A stretch of DNA of 9,646 nt from Gammaproteobacteria bacterium (GTDB lineage Bacteria > Pseudomonadota > Gammaproteobacteria > Enterobacterales > Kangiellaceae): NCBI GenBank assembly GCA_002401655.1, contig NVTT01000008.1, positions 22,498 through 32,143 on the forward strand, written 5' to 3'. Position numbers and translations under genes: made by a program. How positions within the stretch are numbered: position 1 is the stretch's first letter; every line of letters begins with the position of its first letter. The notes under the pieces are model-generated. The model was not told where the DNA came from, searched no databases, and saw only the letters and a list, made by a program, of their open reading frames with translations. Below are positions 1-6,895 of this stretch, in pieces.

Positions 1-519
1 TATATGATGGTAGAAATCCATATGCTTTGGTCTCTCGGGTTGATTTTTTATGCCATTTTTGTCACATTATTTTGTTATCGAATTTTCTTTATGAATATGG
101 AAGCAAGCGACTACTCTCCTCTTATGTGGGTAGTCATGGGAGCTGCTGCTATTAGTGCAAATGCGGGTAGTAGCTTATTGTTAACTGACCCTGTGATTCC
201 CCTTTTGGCTGATTTAAGACCTGTTGTGCAACTATTATCAATCATGCTTTGGACATGGGCGACATGGTGGATCCCGTTACTGGTTATCATCGGTTTATGG
301 AAACATATTTATAATAAAGTCCCTCTCAAGTATGAACCTATGCAATGGAGTATTGTTTTTCCCTTAGGTATGTACGCCGTAGCAACCTATAATCTAGCTC
401 TTTCATCTGAATTTAAGCCACTGTTATATTTATCAAAGGGAATGCTTTATGTTGCAGTTGTTGTTTGGGCTGGATTAATGCTATTTCTTTTTAAGTCCAT
501 ACTAACTAAAAAGAGCTAA
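1..519 (+). CDS. TDT/TehA-like membrane transporter, C-terminal part (5' end outside window)
   Basis: This is the C-terminal half of a polytopic membrane protein of the tellurite-resistance/C4-dicarboxylate transporter (TDT, SLAC1/TehA fold) family. The reading frame is open to the left edge (the TAT codon at 1-3 is in frame), so the ATGs at 4 and 7 are probably internal. Family members are usually about 320-350 residues and only about 172 codons are visible. Recognisable family-like stretches are WVVMGAAAISANAG, the aromatic-rich TWATWWIPLL and VFPLGMYAVATY. About five hydrophobic segments can be seen (near residues 8-28, 41-60, 72-98, 114-132 and 141-165, counted from the ATG at 4). It ends in a short basic tail (LTKKS). 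Members move anions or dicarboxylates across the inner membrane; the substrate here is unknown and tellurite should not be assumed. The next gene starts 10 bases after the stop, so the two are likely co-transcribed. Confidence 0.8.
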   Translation, partial: YMMVEIHMLWSLGLIFYAIFVTLFCYRIFFMNMEASDYSPLMWVVMGAAAISANAGSSLLLTDPVIPLLADLRPVVQLLSIMLWTWATWWIPLLVIIGLWKHIYNKVPLKYEPMQWSIVFPLGMYAVATYNLALSSEFKPLLYLSKGMLYVAVVVWAGLMLFLFKSILTKKS

Positions 520-529
520 CTAAAAAATA

Positions 530-1477
530 ATGACTCAAAAGCTAGCATTAGAATCATCCCCTATTGAGCTTGTTAGATTTGAAGATTCTGATTTTTTAAT
601 AAAACGAGATGATCTTCTAGACGAACACTTTTCAGGAAACAAAGCGAGAAAGCTCAGCTACTTTCTAGAGCAAGACTTTCCTCATGCCAAAAAATTAATT
701 AGTTATGGCTCAGTACAATCTAACTCCCTTTATTCGATGGCTGCTTTGGCTAAATTAAAACAATGGCAATTAGAATTTTATGTCCATAACATTCCAAAAT
801 GGCTACAAGATAATCCGATTGGAAATTACGCACAAGCTCTACAACTAGGTGCACGAGTTCTCTCATGGAAAAGTGAAGACAGAGATAACAATTTTTCATC
901 AATTAACAATTTCATCCAAAACAAAGAAAATAAATCGTTAAATGAAACTCTGTTCATTCCTGAAGGCGGACATTGCGAACAAGCACAATATGGTATAGAA
1001 AAACTAGCAAAGGAAATAGAAAGTTACTGTCAAAAACAAGAAATAGATGAAATGTTAGTTATGCTTCCATCAGGCACAGGAACAACTTCCCTTTTCCTTA
1101 ATTCATTTTTACGTCATTCAAAAATAATTTTTTCTGTAGTTACCTGTACCTGTGTTGGCGATGAAGAATATTTAAAAAAACAATTTTTGGAATTATCTAA
1201 TAATCAGAAAGATTGGCCAATAATATTATCCAACAATAAAAAGTATCACTTCGGAAAACTCTATAAAGAACATTATAAACTGTGGTTAGATCTAAAACAA
1301 CAAACCAACATTGAATTCGATCTGCTTTATGATCCGATTGGATGGCGTTGTTTATTGGATTATTTGAAAGATAGTCCTCATAAGAATGTTTTGTATATTC
1401 ATCAAGGTGGATTGATTGGGAATCAAAGTATGTTAGCTCGATATAAAAGAAAAAACAAACAAACACAGTCTATTTAA
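530..1477 (+). CDS. PLP-dependent ACC deaminase/D-cysteine desulfhydrase-like enzyme
   Basis: This 315-residue enzyme belongs to the fold-type II PLP family (tryptophan synthase beta superfamily) that includes 1-aminocyclopropane-1-carboxylate deaminase and D-cysteine desulfhydrase. The N-terminal motif IKRDDLL then SGNKARKL supplies the likely Schiff-base lysine, K38. GSVQSNS at 60-66 matches the family's substrate-carboxylate loop (usually QSN followed by H or Q). The glycine-rich LPSGTGTTS is the phosphate-binding loop, and IHQGGLIGNQSML closes the C-terminal active-site region. Length fits the family (about 290-340). It is a soluble cytoplasmic protein with no signal peptide. It starts 10 bases after the transporter stop and has no clear Shine-Dalgarno (only an AAAGAG more than 10 bases away), so translational coupling is likely. 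Deaminase and desulfhydrase activities cannot be separated by eye; a broader role in D-amino-acid or thiol breakdown is an inference. Confidence 0.85.
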   Translation: MTQKLALESSPIELVRFEDSDFLIKRDDLLDEHFSGNKARKLSYFLEQDFPHAKKLISYGSVQSNSLYSMAALAKLKQWQLEFYVHNIPKWLQDNPIGNYAQALQLGARVLSWKSEDRDNNFSSINNFIQNKENKSLNETLFIPEGGHCEQAQYGIEKLAKEIESYCQKQEIDEMLVMLPSGTGTTSLFLNSFLRHSKIIFSVVTCTCVGDEEYLKKQFLELSNNQKDWPIILSNNKKYHFGKLYKEHYKLWLDLKQQTNIEFDLLYDPIGWRCLLDYLKDSPHKNVLYIHQGGLIGNQSMLARYKRKNKQTQSI

Positions 1478-1489
1478 AGGAAGAAACTA

Positions 1490-1993
1490 ATGTTACCAAA
1501 AATAAAGACACTCCTAATACTAACCGTAGCACTCTGGGGATACATAAGCGCTTACCAAAACATAGCAAACTGGGACGGAACAATAAAAGCAGTTCAATCA
1601 ACAACTTCCATGACTACCTTTGACGAGACTGAAACGAGCTTTCAAGCCACATCTAATCCAATAATTATCTGGATGGGTGCAGTATTTATTTTGTTTTCAA
1701 AATTAGCAACGGGAATAATGTGTTCAATAGGCTCTAATCGAATGTGGCGATCGCAGGCAAAAAACATGGCATCTTTTGAGTCTGCAAAACAAATAGCTCT
1801 AACTGGATGCGCTATTTCAATGTTTATGTTATTTGGTGGTTTTATTGTGGTAGCTGAAGGATGGTTTGAGCTATGGCGTTCAGAAAGCATGCGAGGTCCT
1901 GTTCTGGAGTCAGCTTTTCGCTATGCGGGAATGATTTCGTTTATTGTGATTTTTGTGGCTCAAAAAGATTATCCAATTAAGAGAAGAACATAG
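1490..1993 (+). CDS. DUF2165 family small integral membrane protein
   Basis: This 167-residue protein resembles DUF2165, a family of predicted small inner-membrane proteins without an established function. Four hydrophobic segments are visible: about 5-22, 57-80, 102-124 and 143-160. Between the first two lies a polar, threonine- and serine-rich loop, as in other family members, followed by IIIWMGAVFILFSK. A conserved-looking loop with AEGWFELWRSE and the MRGP that follows precede the last helix. The C-terminus is basic (KRRT). The start is well supported: AAGGAAG overlaps the stop of the PLP enzyme and lies about 7 bases before the ATG. The 12-base gap to the upstream gene indicates one transcript with it. 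No catalytic residues are evident, so no activity is proposed. Confidence 0.82.
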   Translation: MLPKIKTLLILTVALWGYISAYQNIANWDGTIKAVQSTTSMTTFDETETSFQATSNPIIIWMGAVFILFSKLATGIMCSIGSNRMWRSQAKNMASFESAKQIALTGCAISMFMLFGGFIVVAEGWFELWRSESMRGPVLESAFRYAGMISFIVIFVAQKDYPIKRRT

Positions 1994-1996
1994 AAA

Positions 1997-2045
1997 CTAA
2001 GATATTACTCTGTTTGTCACGACTATAAGTCATGCTAAGATATTA
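1997..2045 (+). promoter_or_regulatory. Candidate promoter/operator: 11-bp direct repeats flanking a palindrome, upstream of the DUF1428 gene
   Basis: The 67-base gap before the DUF1428 gene contains an exact direct repeat, CTAAGATATTA, at 1997-2007 and 2035-2045. Between them is an imperfect inverted repeat at 2018-2034 with the core GACT-ATA-AGTC. TTGTCA at 2014-2019 (five of six to the -35 consensus) lies 16 bases from TAAGAT at 2036-2041 (four of six to -10), so the palindrome would sit in the promoter spacer and the second repeat would overlap the -10. That layout fits a repressor- or activator-controlled promoter, but the match is made by eye in AT-rich DNA and no regulator gene is nearby. 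Confidence 0.4.
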
Positions 2046-2046
2046 G

Positions 2047-2055
2047 AAAGGAGAG
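2047..2055 (+). promoter_or_regulatory. Strong ribosome binding site of the DUF1428 gene
   Basis: AAAGGAGAG ends 5 bases before the ATG at 2061, with the AGGAG core about 7 bases away. It is one of the strongest Shine-Dalgarno sites in the window and fixes the start of the DUF1428 protein. If the proposed promoter is right, the leader would be only about a dozen bases long. Confidence 0.7.
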
Positions 2056-2060
2056 AATAA

Positions 2061-2429
2061 ATGTACATCAATGCCTATATCCTTAGCGTTCCTGAGGAAA
2101 AGAAAAATGACTATATTCAAATAGCCAAGGTATTTGCTGAAGTCGCAAAAGATTTCGGCGTGATAGAGATTTTTGAAAATTGGGAGGTTGACGTTCCGGA
2201 TGGTGATCAAACGGATTATCGTAAGGCTGTTAAAGCAGAACCCGGCGAAAAAATTGTCATGTCTTGGACTGTTTGGCCAGACAAAAACACCTGTGATGAA
2301 GCTCATAAGGGCATGTTCGAGGATGAGCGATTTGCGGATTTAGGTGATATGCCATTTGATGGCAAGAGAATGATTCTTGGCGCATTTGAACCAATTCTCA
2401 CTTACAAAAAGACTGATTCGCAACAATAA
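2061..2429 (+). CDS. DUF1428 (YbaA-like) protein
   Basis: This 122-residue soluble protein closely resembles E. coli YbaA and the DUF1428 family, which adopt a dimeric alpha/beta-barrel-like (ferredoxin-like) fold and have no assigned reaction. Typical segments are the N-terminal strand MYINAYILSVPEEKK, the acidic ENWEVDVPDGDQTDYRKAVK (about 41-60), the strand MSWTVWPDK and the C-terminal signature MPFDGKRMILGAFEP. Length matches the family (about 115-125). It has a strong ribosome binding site and possibly its own promoter, so it may be expressed apart from the three genes upstream. Its codons look less AT-rich than those of the flanking genes, as expected of a conserved housekeeping protein. 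The family call is confident; the biochemical role is unknown. Confidence 0.9.
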   Translation: MYINAYILSVPEEKKNDYIQIAKVFAEVAKDFGVIEIFENWEVDVPDGDQTDYRKAVKAEPGEKIVMSWTVWPDKNTCDEAHKGMFEDERFADLGDMPFDGKRMILGAFEPILTYKKTDSQQ

Positions 2430-2471
2430 TCAAAAACCTAGTACAACATTAGGCTATAAAATGATATTTAT

Positions 2472-3236
2472 ATGACTCCATACCACATCCTAAACGGAGC
2501 ATCTTTAAAGTGCCAGTTACCTAAACTAATCTTGGGTGAATTAATCGTCACTAACGAATGCCTAATCGAAGGCAATCTGCAAGGGACTAATCTTCAAGAT
2601 TTCTACAATAACCGAGCAAAATTCATAAGCAAAACCTACAACGTCACCCCACAAAGCTACTTCGATAAAGTAGTCATTGAATTAGATAAAATTGAAAACC
2701 TACCCAATAATGCAGAAGTTAACCTTTGGTTTGAAGAAGATCTATTTTGTCAGGTTAATTTTTGGTTTGTACTTTATCTAATTAAACAACAAACTAATAT
2801 TCGAAGCGTATATTTAGTTCTACCCAATAAAGAAAATCGATACGGATTTGGGGGGATGGACACCAATTCTTTAATTGAGTCATTTAACCATAAAATTGAA
2901 ATTACAGAATCAGAATTCGCCACATTGAGTGGCTATTGGGAGCTTTATAGAAATGAAGAGTTCGCTAGGTTAATAGAAGAATCTAAAAAATCAGATTCTA
3001 AATATCCATTCCTGCTACCAGCTATAAATGCCCATATTGATAGGTTTCCAAAGAATGGAAAACTAGGAAGACCAGAGCAAACTATTTTAAACATTATGAA
3101 AGAGTTACAAACAGAAAATTTCTCTCTAGTATTTAGAGAGTTTTGTAAAAGAGAGCCTGTTTATGGTTTTGGTGATAGCCAAGTGAAACATTTATTTAAC
3201 GGTATTATTTCTACTAAAATGAACAATACCAATTAA
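2472..3236 (+). CDS. DUF1835 domain-containing protein
   Basis: This 254-residue soluble protein matches the DUF1835 pattern. It begins with HILNGASL (residues 5-12, the usual H-(I/V)-x-N-G-D-S/A-L opening), followed by VTNECLIEGNL (26-36), where the family generally has D/E-x-L-x-x-G. It then has NLWFEEDLFCQ (84-94), the hallmark W-F-x-x-D-x-(F/Y)-(D/C)-Q motif. The region from about 125 to 254 is less recognisable but contains KLGRPEQTIL and a helical C-terminus. The function of the family is not established. No good Shine-Dalgarno precedes the ATG at 2472; TATAAAAT at 2455-2462 could be a -10 but lacks a convincing -35. The last 45 bases overlap the end of the convergent MFS gene. The long form with LWFE(E/N)DLFCQ is one I associate with Bacteroidota and Firmicutes as well as Proteobacteria, so acquisition by transfer is possible. 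Confidence 0.75.
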   Translation: MTPYHILNGASLKCQLPKLILGELIVTNECLIEGNLQGTNLQDFYNNRAKFISKTYNVTPQSYFDKVVIELDKIENLPNNAEVNLWFEEDLFCQVNFWFVLYLIKQQTNIRSVYLVLPNKENRYGFGGMDTNSLIESFNHKIEITESEFATLSGYWELYRNEEFARLIEESKKSDSKYPFLLPAINAHIDRFPKNGKLGRPEQTILNIMKELQTENFSLVFREFCKREPVYGFGDSQVKHLFNGIISTKMNNTN

Positions 3237-4403
3237 TATAATCCCTGAGAATATCATCACCGCAAAAGGCTTCGCACTGCCATCATAAAAGAAAGCCAAC
3301 AAAGGCCCCGCTATTGCACCACTTCCAAACCTTAATGTTCCAATTACTGCCGTTGCCGTTCCAGTATGTTGTGCAAACTCTTTTAATATTTCCGTATCAG
3401 TATTAATAATGGTTGCCATTAAACATCCCATTAATGGGATTAACCCGACCACCAAATAAATCCAATCTAATTCTTTCCAAGCACTGATCAATAAAAAACT
3501 ACTAAAAATAAAAGCTATAAACCAAATACTAGAAATCATTCTATTAGCTCCAAACTTAACCGCAATCTTTGCATTGGTTAAATTGGCAAAGATTAGCACC
3601 AACACGTTAATCCCAAATAAAATTCCAAACATAGATTCCGACAAACCGAAGACCGTAATGTATATAAAAGAAATCCCGGTTAAATAAGTGAAAAAGGTAA
3701 AAGATGCCAGCATAGAAATCATTAAATAACGCCTAGTTCTTTTGTTAGACAGTATTCGGTTATAACTGGCCAAATAAAGTTGTTTAAATGAGGAGAACGA
3801 AATAGATTTTTGCTCTAAGTCAGGAAAATATCTTAAACAGAGCAACAATATCACCACCGAATACATGGCAAGTACATAAAATATCATTCGCCACTCTGTG
3901 ACTTCTAAAATAAGCCCGCCAATAGTGGGCGCTAACATCGGTGCAATCATCATAATCGATGATACATAGGACAATCCCTTGACCGTATCTTTACCAAATA
4001 ATAACCGAATGGTTCCGGGAATGACTAATGTGGACGCACCACCGAAAATGGCTTGCAACGATCGATAGATTAAAAATTCATCGCCAGTCGTACTTGAGGC
4101 GACTAACAAACTAAAAATACTGAAACCTGAAAGTCCGATAATCAGCATTTTTTTCCGGCCGATACTGTCAGCCAAAGGTCCAAAGATAAACATACCCAGT
4201 GCATACGCAAACAGGTAAATACTTAAACTATTTTGTAAAAGACCAATGTCAGTATTTAGACTCTCTGCGATTTTCGGCATAGCAGGTAAATACATATCAA
4301 TCGCTAATGGCGTTACGGCTGAGATGGCTGCAAATAGAGGCAAGTACCTAATGGGGTTTTTAGCGTTATTGGGGGCTATCGTGGTTGGTATGGATGTGTT
4401 CAA
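3192..4403 (-). CDS. Bcr/CflA-like MFS efflux transporter
   Basis: This 403-residue, 12-helix major facilitator resembles the Bcr/CflA drug:proton antiporters of the inner membrane. TM1 ends in AIDMYLPAMP (about 34-43), a Bcr/CflA signature with the conserved Asp (D36). MFS motif A is GPLADSIGRKK (75-85), the motif B arginine is R114 in YRSLQAI, and the antiporter motif C is APMLAPTIGG (154-163). Where Bcr relatives usually have an R-D pair after TM4, this protein reads TIRLLFG, so the Asp is absent. Length is normal. The frame upstream is closed by a TGA at 4431-4433 and holds no ATG or GTG; the only usual start before TM1 is the TTG at 4403. It has at most a weak AAGAC-type ribosome site. 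The gene is divergent from the M28 peptidase and overlaps the DUF1835 gene tail to tail. The exported substrate is unknown. Confidence 0.87.
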   Translation of the reverse strand: MNTSIPTTIAPNNAKNPIRYLPLFAAISAVTPLAIDMYLPAMPKIAESLNTDIGLLQNSLSIYLFAYALGMFIFGPLADSIGRKKMLIIGLSGFSIFSLLVASSTTGDEFLIYRSLQAIFGGASTLVIPGTIRLLFGKDTVKGLSYVSSIMMIAPMLAPTIGGLILEVTEWRMIFYVLAMYSVVILLLCLRYFPDLEQKSISFSSFKQLYLASYNRILSNKRTRRYLMISMLASFTFFTYLTGISFIYITVFGLSESMFGILFGINVLVLIFANLTNAKIAVKFGANRMISSIWFIAFIFSSFLLISAWKELDWIYLVVGLIPLMGCLMATIINTDTEILKEFAQHTGTATAVIGTLRFGSGAIAGPLLAFFYDGSAKPFAVMIFSGIILIGIVHFSRNNTVK

Positions 4404-4413
4404 TTTAAGTCTT

Positions 4414-4470
4414 ATTTGTGAGATAAAGTATCAATCCGGCGATATTACCACCAAAGCCAAATTTGTGAGA
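4414..4470. repeat. 10-bp direct repeat ATTTGTGAGA in the divergent intergenic region
   Basis: ATTTGTGAGA occurs exactly at 4414-4423 and 4461-4470, 47 bases from start to start, within the 95-base gap between the divergent MFS and M28 genes. The similarity extends loosely to AT-rich TAAA/AATAAA after each copy. One copy lies just upstream of the MFS start and the other about 30 bases before the peptidase start. Paired sites in a divergent promoter region suggest operators for one regulator acting both ways. Promoter elements themselves are weak: TATAAA at 4481-4486 towards the peptidase, and a GATACT-like -10 towards the MFS gene. Chance in AT-rich DNA is not excluded. Confidence 0.35.
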
Positions 4471-4498
4471 GAATAAACCCTATAAATACAGAATATAG

Positions 4499-6892
4499 AT
4501 GGAATATCTAATGACCGATCATCAGCCAATGATGGAACAAGAATCTACTGAACGCCTCACTTCAACACCCATAATCATTTCATTAATTCTTTTTATTTGT
4601 TTAGCTAGCTTTATACGTTGGAATTTAGATCCCAGAGCCGATATCCCACAACCTGATCAGAACACCCAGTTTTCGGCAACAAGTGCCAAACAAATGTTAA
4701 GTGATGTTCTAGCTGATGAATCACCCCATCCACTTGATAGCATGGAAATTAGACAAACTGAAAAACGATTAGTCAAAATATTACGAAAACTCGGTTATCA
4801 AGAAGAAATTCAAGAAGCAAAAGTTTGTGATGATAATAAGTGGGGAGTTCGATGTACTCAAGTGAGGAATATTATTGTTACCATCAATGGAACGGGACAA
4901 ATTAATTCAATTACTAGTCCATCAGAAACAGCTCAATCAATTGAGCGGCCTACAGGCATTCTTATTTCATCACATTATGATTCAGTTGACGCAGGACCCG
5001 GAGCCGGTGATGCAGGAGTGGCTGTCGCTACGATGTTAGAAATCGCGCGCCTCTTATCCACAATGCCTCAACCTAAAAACACTATTGTATTATTATTTAA
5101 TGAAGGTGAAGAATACGGATTATTAGGCGCTAAAGCATTTATGCAACAACACCCATTAGCTAAAAAATTGAAACTAGCCATCAATGTTGAAGCTCGCGGT
5201 AGTAAAGGTTCTAGCGTGATGTTTGAAACCGGTGAAAATAGCGGGTGGTTAGTACAAGAATACTTAAAACAATCCCCTAAAGTATTAAGTAGCTCACTCT
5301 TTTATGAAGTTTATAAAGCCTTACCTAATGATACTGATTTAACCGTTTTTAAGAAACACGGTTTACAAGGTTTGAACTTTGCCCACGCAGAAAAACTCAC
5401 TCATTATCATACGCCTCTTGATAACTTGGAAAATTTAGAATTAGCGACGATTCAACATCATGGCGATAATGTTTGGCGAATTCTGCAAACAATTAAAGAT
5501 CAAAATTTAAACGATCCAAACCTCACAGAAAGTAATTTAGTTTATACGGATATTTTGGGATTGTTCTCTTTAGAATGGCAGGAATCCACTAGTATAACTG
5601 CATCTATATTATTACTAATTTTATTTATCTTTAGTATCACTCGACTTTCTAAATTTGTTACTTTAAGCAAACAATCTATGCGACGTGGTGTTTATTCATT
5701 TTTTATCTTTTTAATCATACTTCCAGTCATGGGATATTTATTACAATTACTCGTGACAAGTATATCTGCGACGAATCAACCTTGGTTAATCAATAGTTTT
5801 TCTATGCAAATAGCACTTTGGTCATTGCTTTCGGTAACGACATTAATTGTCGGGCGTTTGTTATTAAAAAACTGCCAAGCCTTAAGTGTCATGCTTGGAT
5901 TAGTTAGTTGTTGGATTATTTCAAGTATTGCCACTAGTTATTTTATTGTTGGAATTAGTTTCTTATTTTTAATACCAACTGCGATATCGGTTCTAATTTT
6001 ATTTCTATACCCATATTGTATAAATATTATCAAACCATCAGCACTCAACCTTCATTTTGTTATTAGTGCTCTAGTTATCGCTATACTCTTTATGCCTATT
6101 GTTTATACCTTAGAAATTATGGTGACTTACGACATGACAGTAGCGTTATCAGTTATGTTTGCGTTTATCATGATTGGTTTATTGCCTACATTAACTATCA
6201 ATAGAAATCGTCAACTAAAACGAGTCCAAGTAACTTTGTTGGCAACTTTTATTATAGGTACAAGTTGGACGGCACTTCAACCTAGCTTTGATTCGACATC
6301 CAAACAACGGATCAATGTTTATTATTTACAAGATGATGTAATCGGTGCATATGTTGCCACAGGCGATGAGAATAACAAGCCGTCAGAAATGCTATTCGAA
6401 GCACTAGACTCTCCTACATTAGGTTCAACATTACCTTGGTCTAACTATAATCTTTATTACAAAAAAATAAACAGTGAAAATATTCAACCTAGCCAGATAG
6501 AAATCTTAAATTCTACAAGCGATGAACAAAATAATACCGCTCAATTTGTAATACAATCGACAGACCAAATCAGCTCTTTAAGAGAAATTCGAATTTACGT
6601 ACCAAAAGAATCAAATATTAAAACCGTTACTTTCTTAAATGAAAAATATGAAGTTTCTCGAAGAAAATCTAATTCTAAAGGCTATATCAATTTCCGTTGT
6701 ATTGGAGCAAGTTGTCAATCGATTAAAATAGAGTTAGAAAAAACATCTAAAGAGCTAACTGAAATACTGGTTGTAACAACACTTAAAGGATTGCCTAAAG
6801 CGCTAGAAACATATCAAAGAAATAGAGGTGAAATGGCACATCAATCGCAGTTCGGCGATCAAAGTCATATTGTTTCTCGCGTAGAAATTTAA
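4499..6892 (+). CDS. Membrane-anchored M28 family zinc aminopeptidase (ERMP1/Pff1-like)
   Basis: This 797-residue protein is a predicted integral-membrane M28 metallopeptidase. One N-terminal helix (about 24-41) is followed by the catalytic domain (about 70-345). The di-zinc site can be followed: H159 in SHYDS, bridging D171 in GAGDAG, the general-base and zinc pair E204/E205 in NEGEEYG, E231 in NVEARG and H304 in HYHTPLDN. All expected ligands are present, so it should be active. About eight hydrophobic segments follow (about 365-595), then a soluble C-terminal domain (about 600-797) opening with YYLQDDVIGAYVA. This layout matches eukaryotic ERMP1/Pff1 and their bacterial relatives. Cysteine pairs C110/C119 and C734/C739 could form disulfides if both domains are periplasmic (inference). 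The ATG at 4511 (residue 5) has a better placed site, AGATGGA at 4497-4503, and may be the true start. The MocA-like gene follows after 3 bases. Confidence 0.87.
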   Translation: MEYLMTDHQPMMEQESTERLTSTPIIISLILFICLASFIRWNLDPRADIPQPDQNTQFSATSAKQMLSDVLADESPHPLDSMEIRQTEKRLVKILRKLGYQEEIQEAKVCDDNKWGVRCTQVRNIIVTINGTGQINSITSPSETAQSIERPTGILISSHYDSVDAGPGAGDAGVAVATMLEIARLLSTMPQPKNTIVLLFNEGEEYGLLGAKAFMQQHPLAKKLKLAINVEARGSKGSSVMFETGENSGWLVQEYLKQSPKVLSSSLFYEVYKALPNDTDLTVFKKHGLQGLNFAHAEKLTHYHTPLDNLENLELATIQHHGDNVWRILQTIKDQNLNDPNLTESNLVYTDILGLFSLEWQESTSITASILLLILFIFSITRLSKFVTLSKQSMRRGVYSFFIFLIILPVMGYLLQLLVTSISATNQPWLINSFSMQIALWSLLSVTTLIVGRLLLKNCQALSVMLGLVSCWIISSIATSYFIVGISFLFLIPTAISVLILFLYPYCINIIKPSALNLHFVISALVIAILFMPIVYTLEIMVTYDMTVALSVMFAFIMIGLLPTLTINRNRQLKRVQVTLLATFIIGTSWTALQPSFDSTSKQRINVYYLQDDVIGAYVATGDENNKPSEMLFEALDSPTLGSTLPWSNYNLYYKKINSENIQPSQIEILNSTSDEQNNTAQFVIQSTDQISSLREIRIYVPKESNIKTVTFLNEKYEVSRRKSNSKGYINFRCIGASCQSIKIELEKTSKELTEILVVTTLKGLPKALETYQRNRGEMAHQSQFGDQSHIVSRVEI

Positions 6893-6895
6893 AAT

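Noticed and set aside
4..519. Complete 171-residue membrane protein starting at 4
   Set aside because: The frame is open to the left edge and the sequence matches only the C-terminal half of the TDT family, so it is a window-edge truncation.
1197..1466. 89-codon minus-strand frame
   Set aside because: It lies wholly inside the well supported PLP enzyme gene, resembles no family and has low-complexity aromatic composition.
1642..1890. 82-codon minus-strand frame
   Set aside because: It is antisense to the DUF2165 gene and has no recognisable domain.
2043..2306. 87-codon minus-strand frame
   Set aside because: It is antisense to the DUF1428 gene, whose protein matches a known family with a strong ribosome site.
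2437..2453. CCTA...TAGG inverted repeat after the DUF1428 gene as a terminator
   Set aside because: It has only four-base arms, a nine-base loop and no following T-run.
4246..4476. 76-codon plus-strand frame crossing the divergent promoter region
   Set aside because: Most of it is antisense to the N-terminal helices of the MFS transporter, which explains its hydrophobic look; it has no ribosome site.
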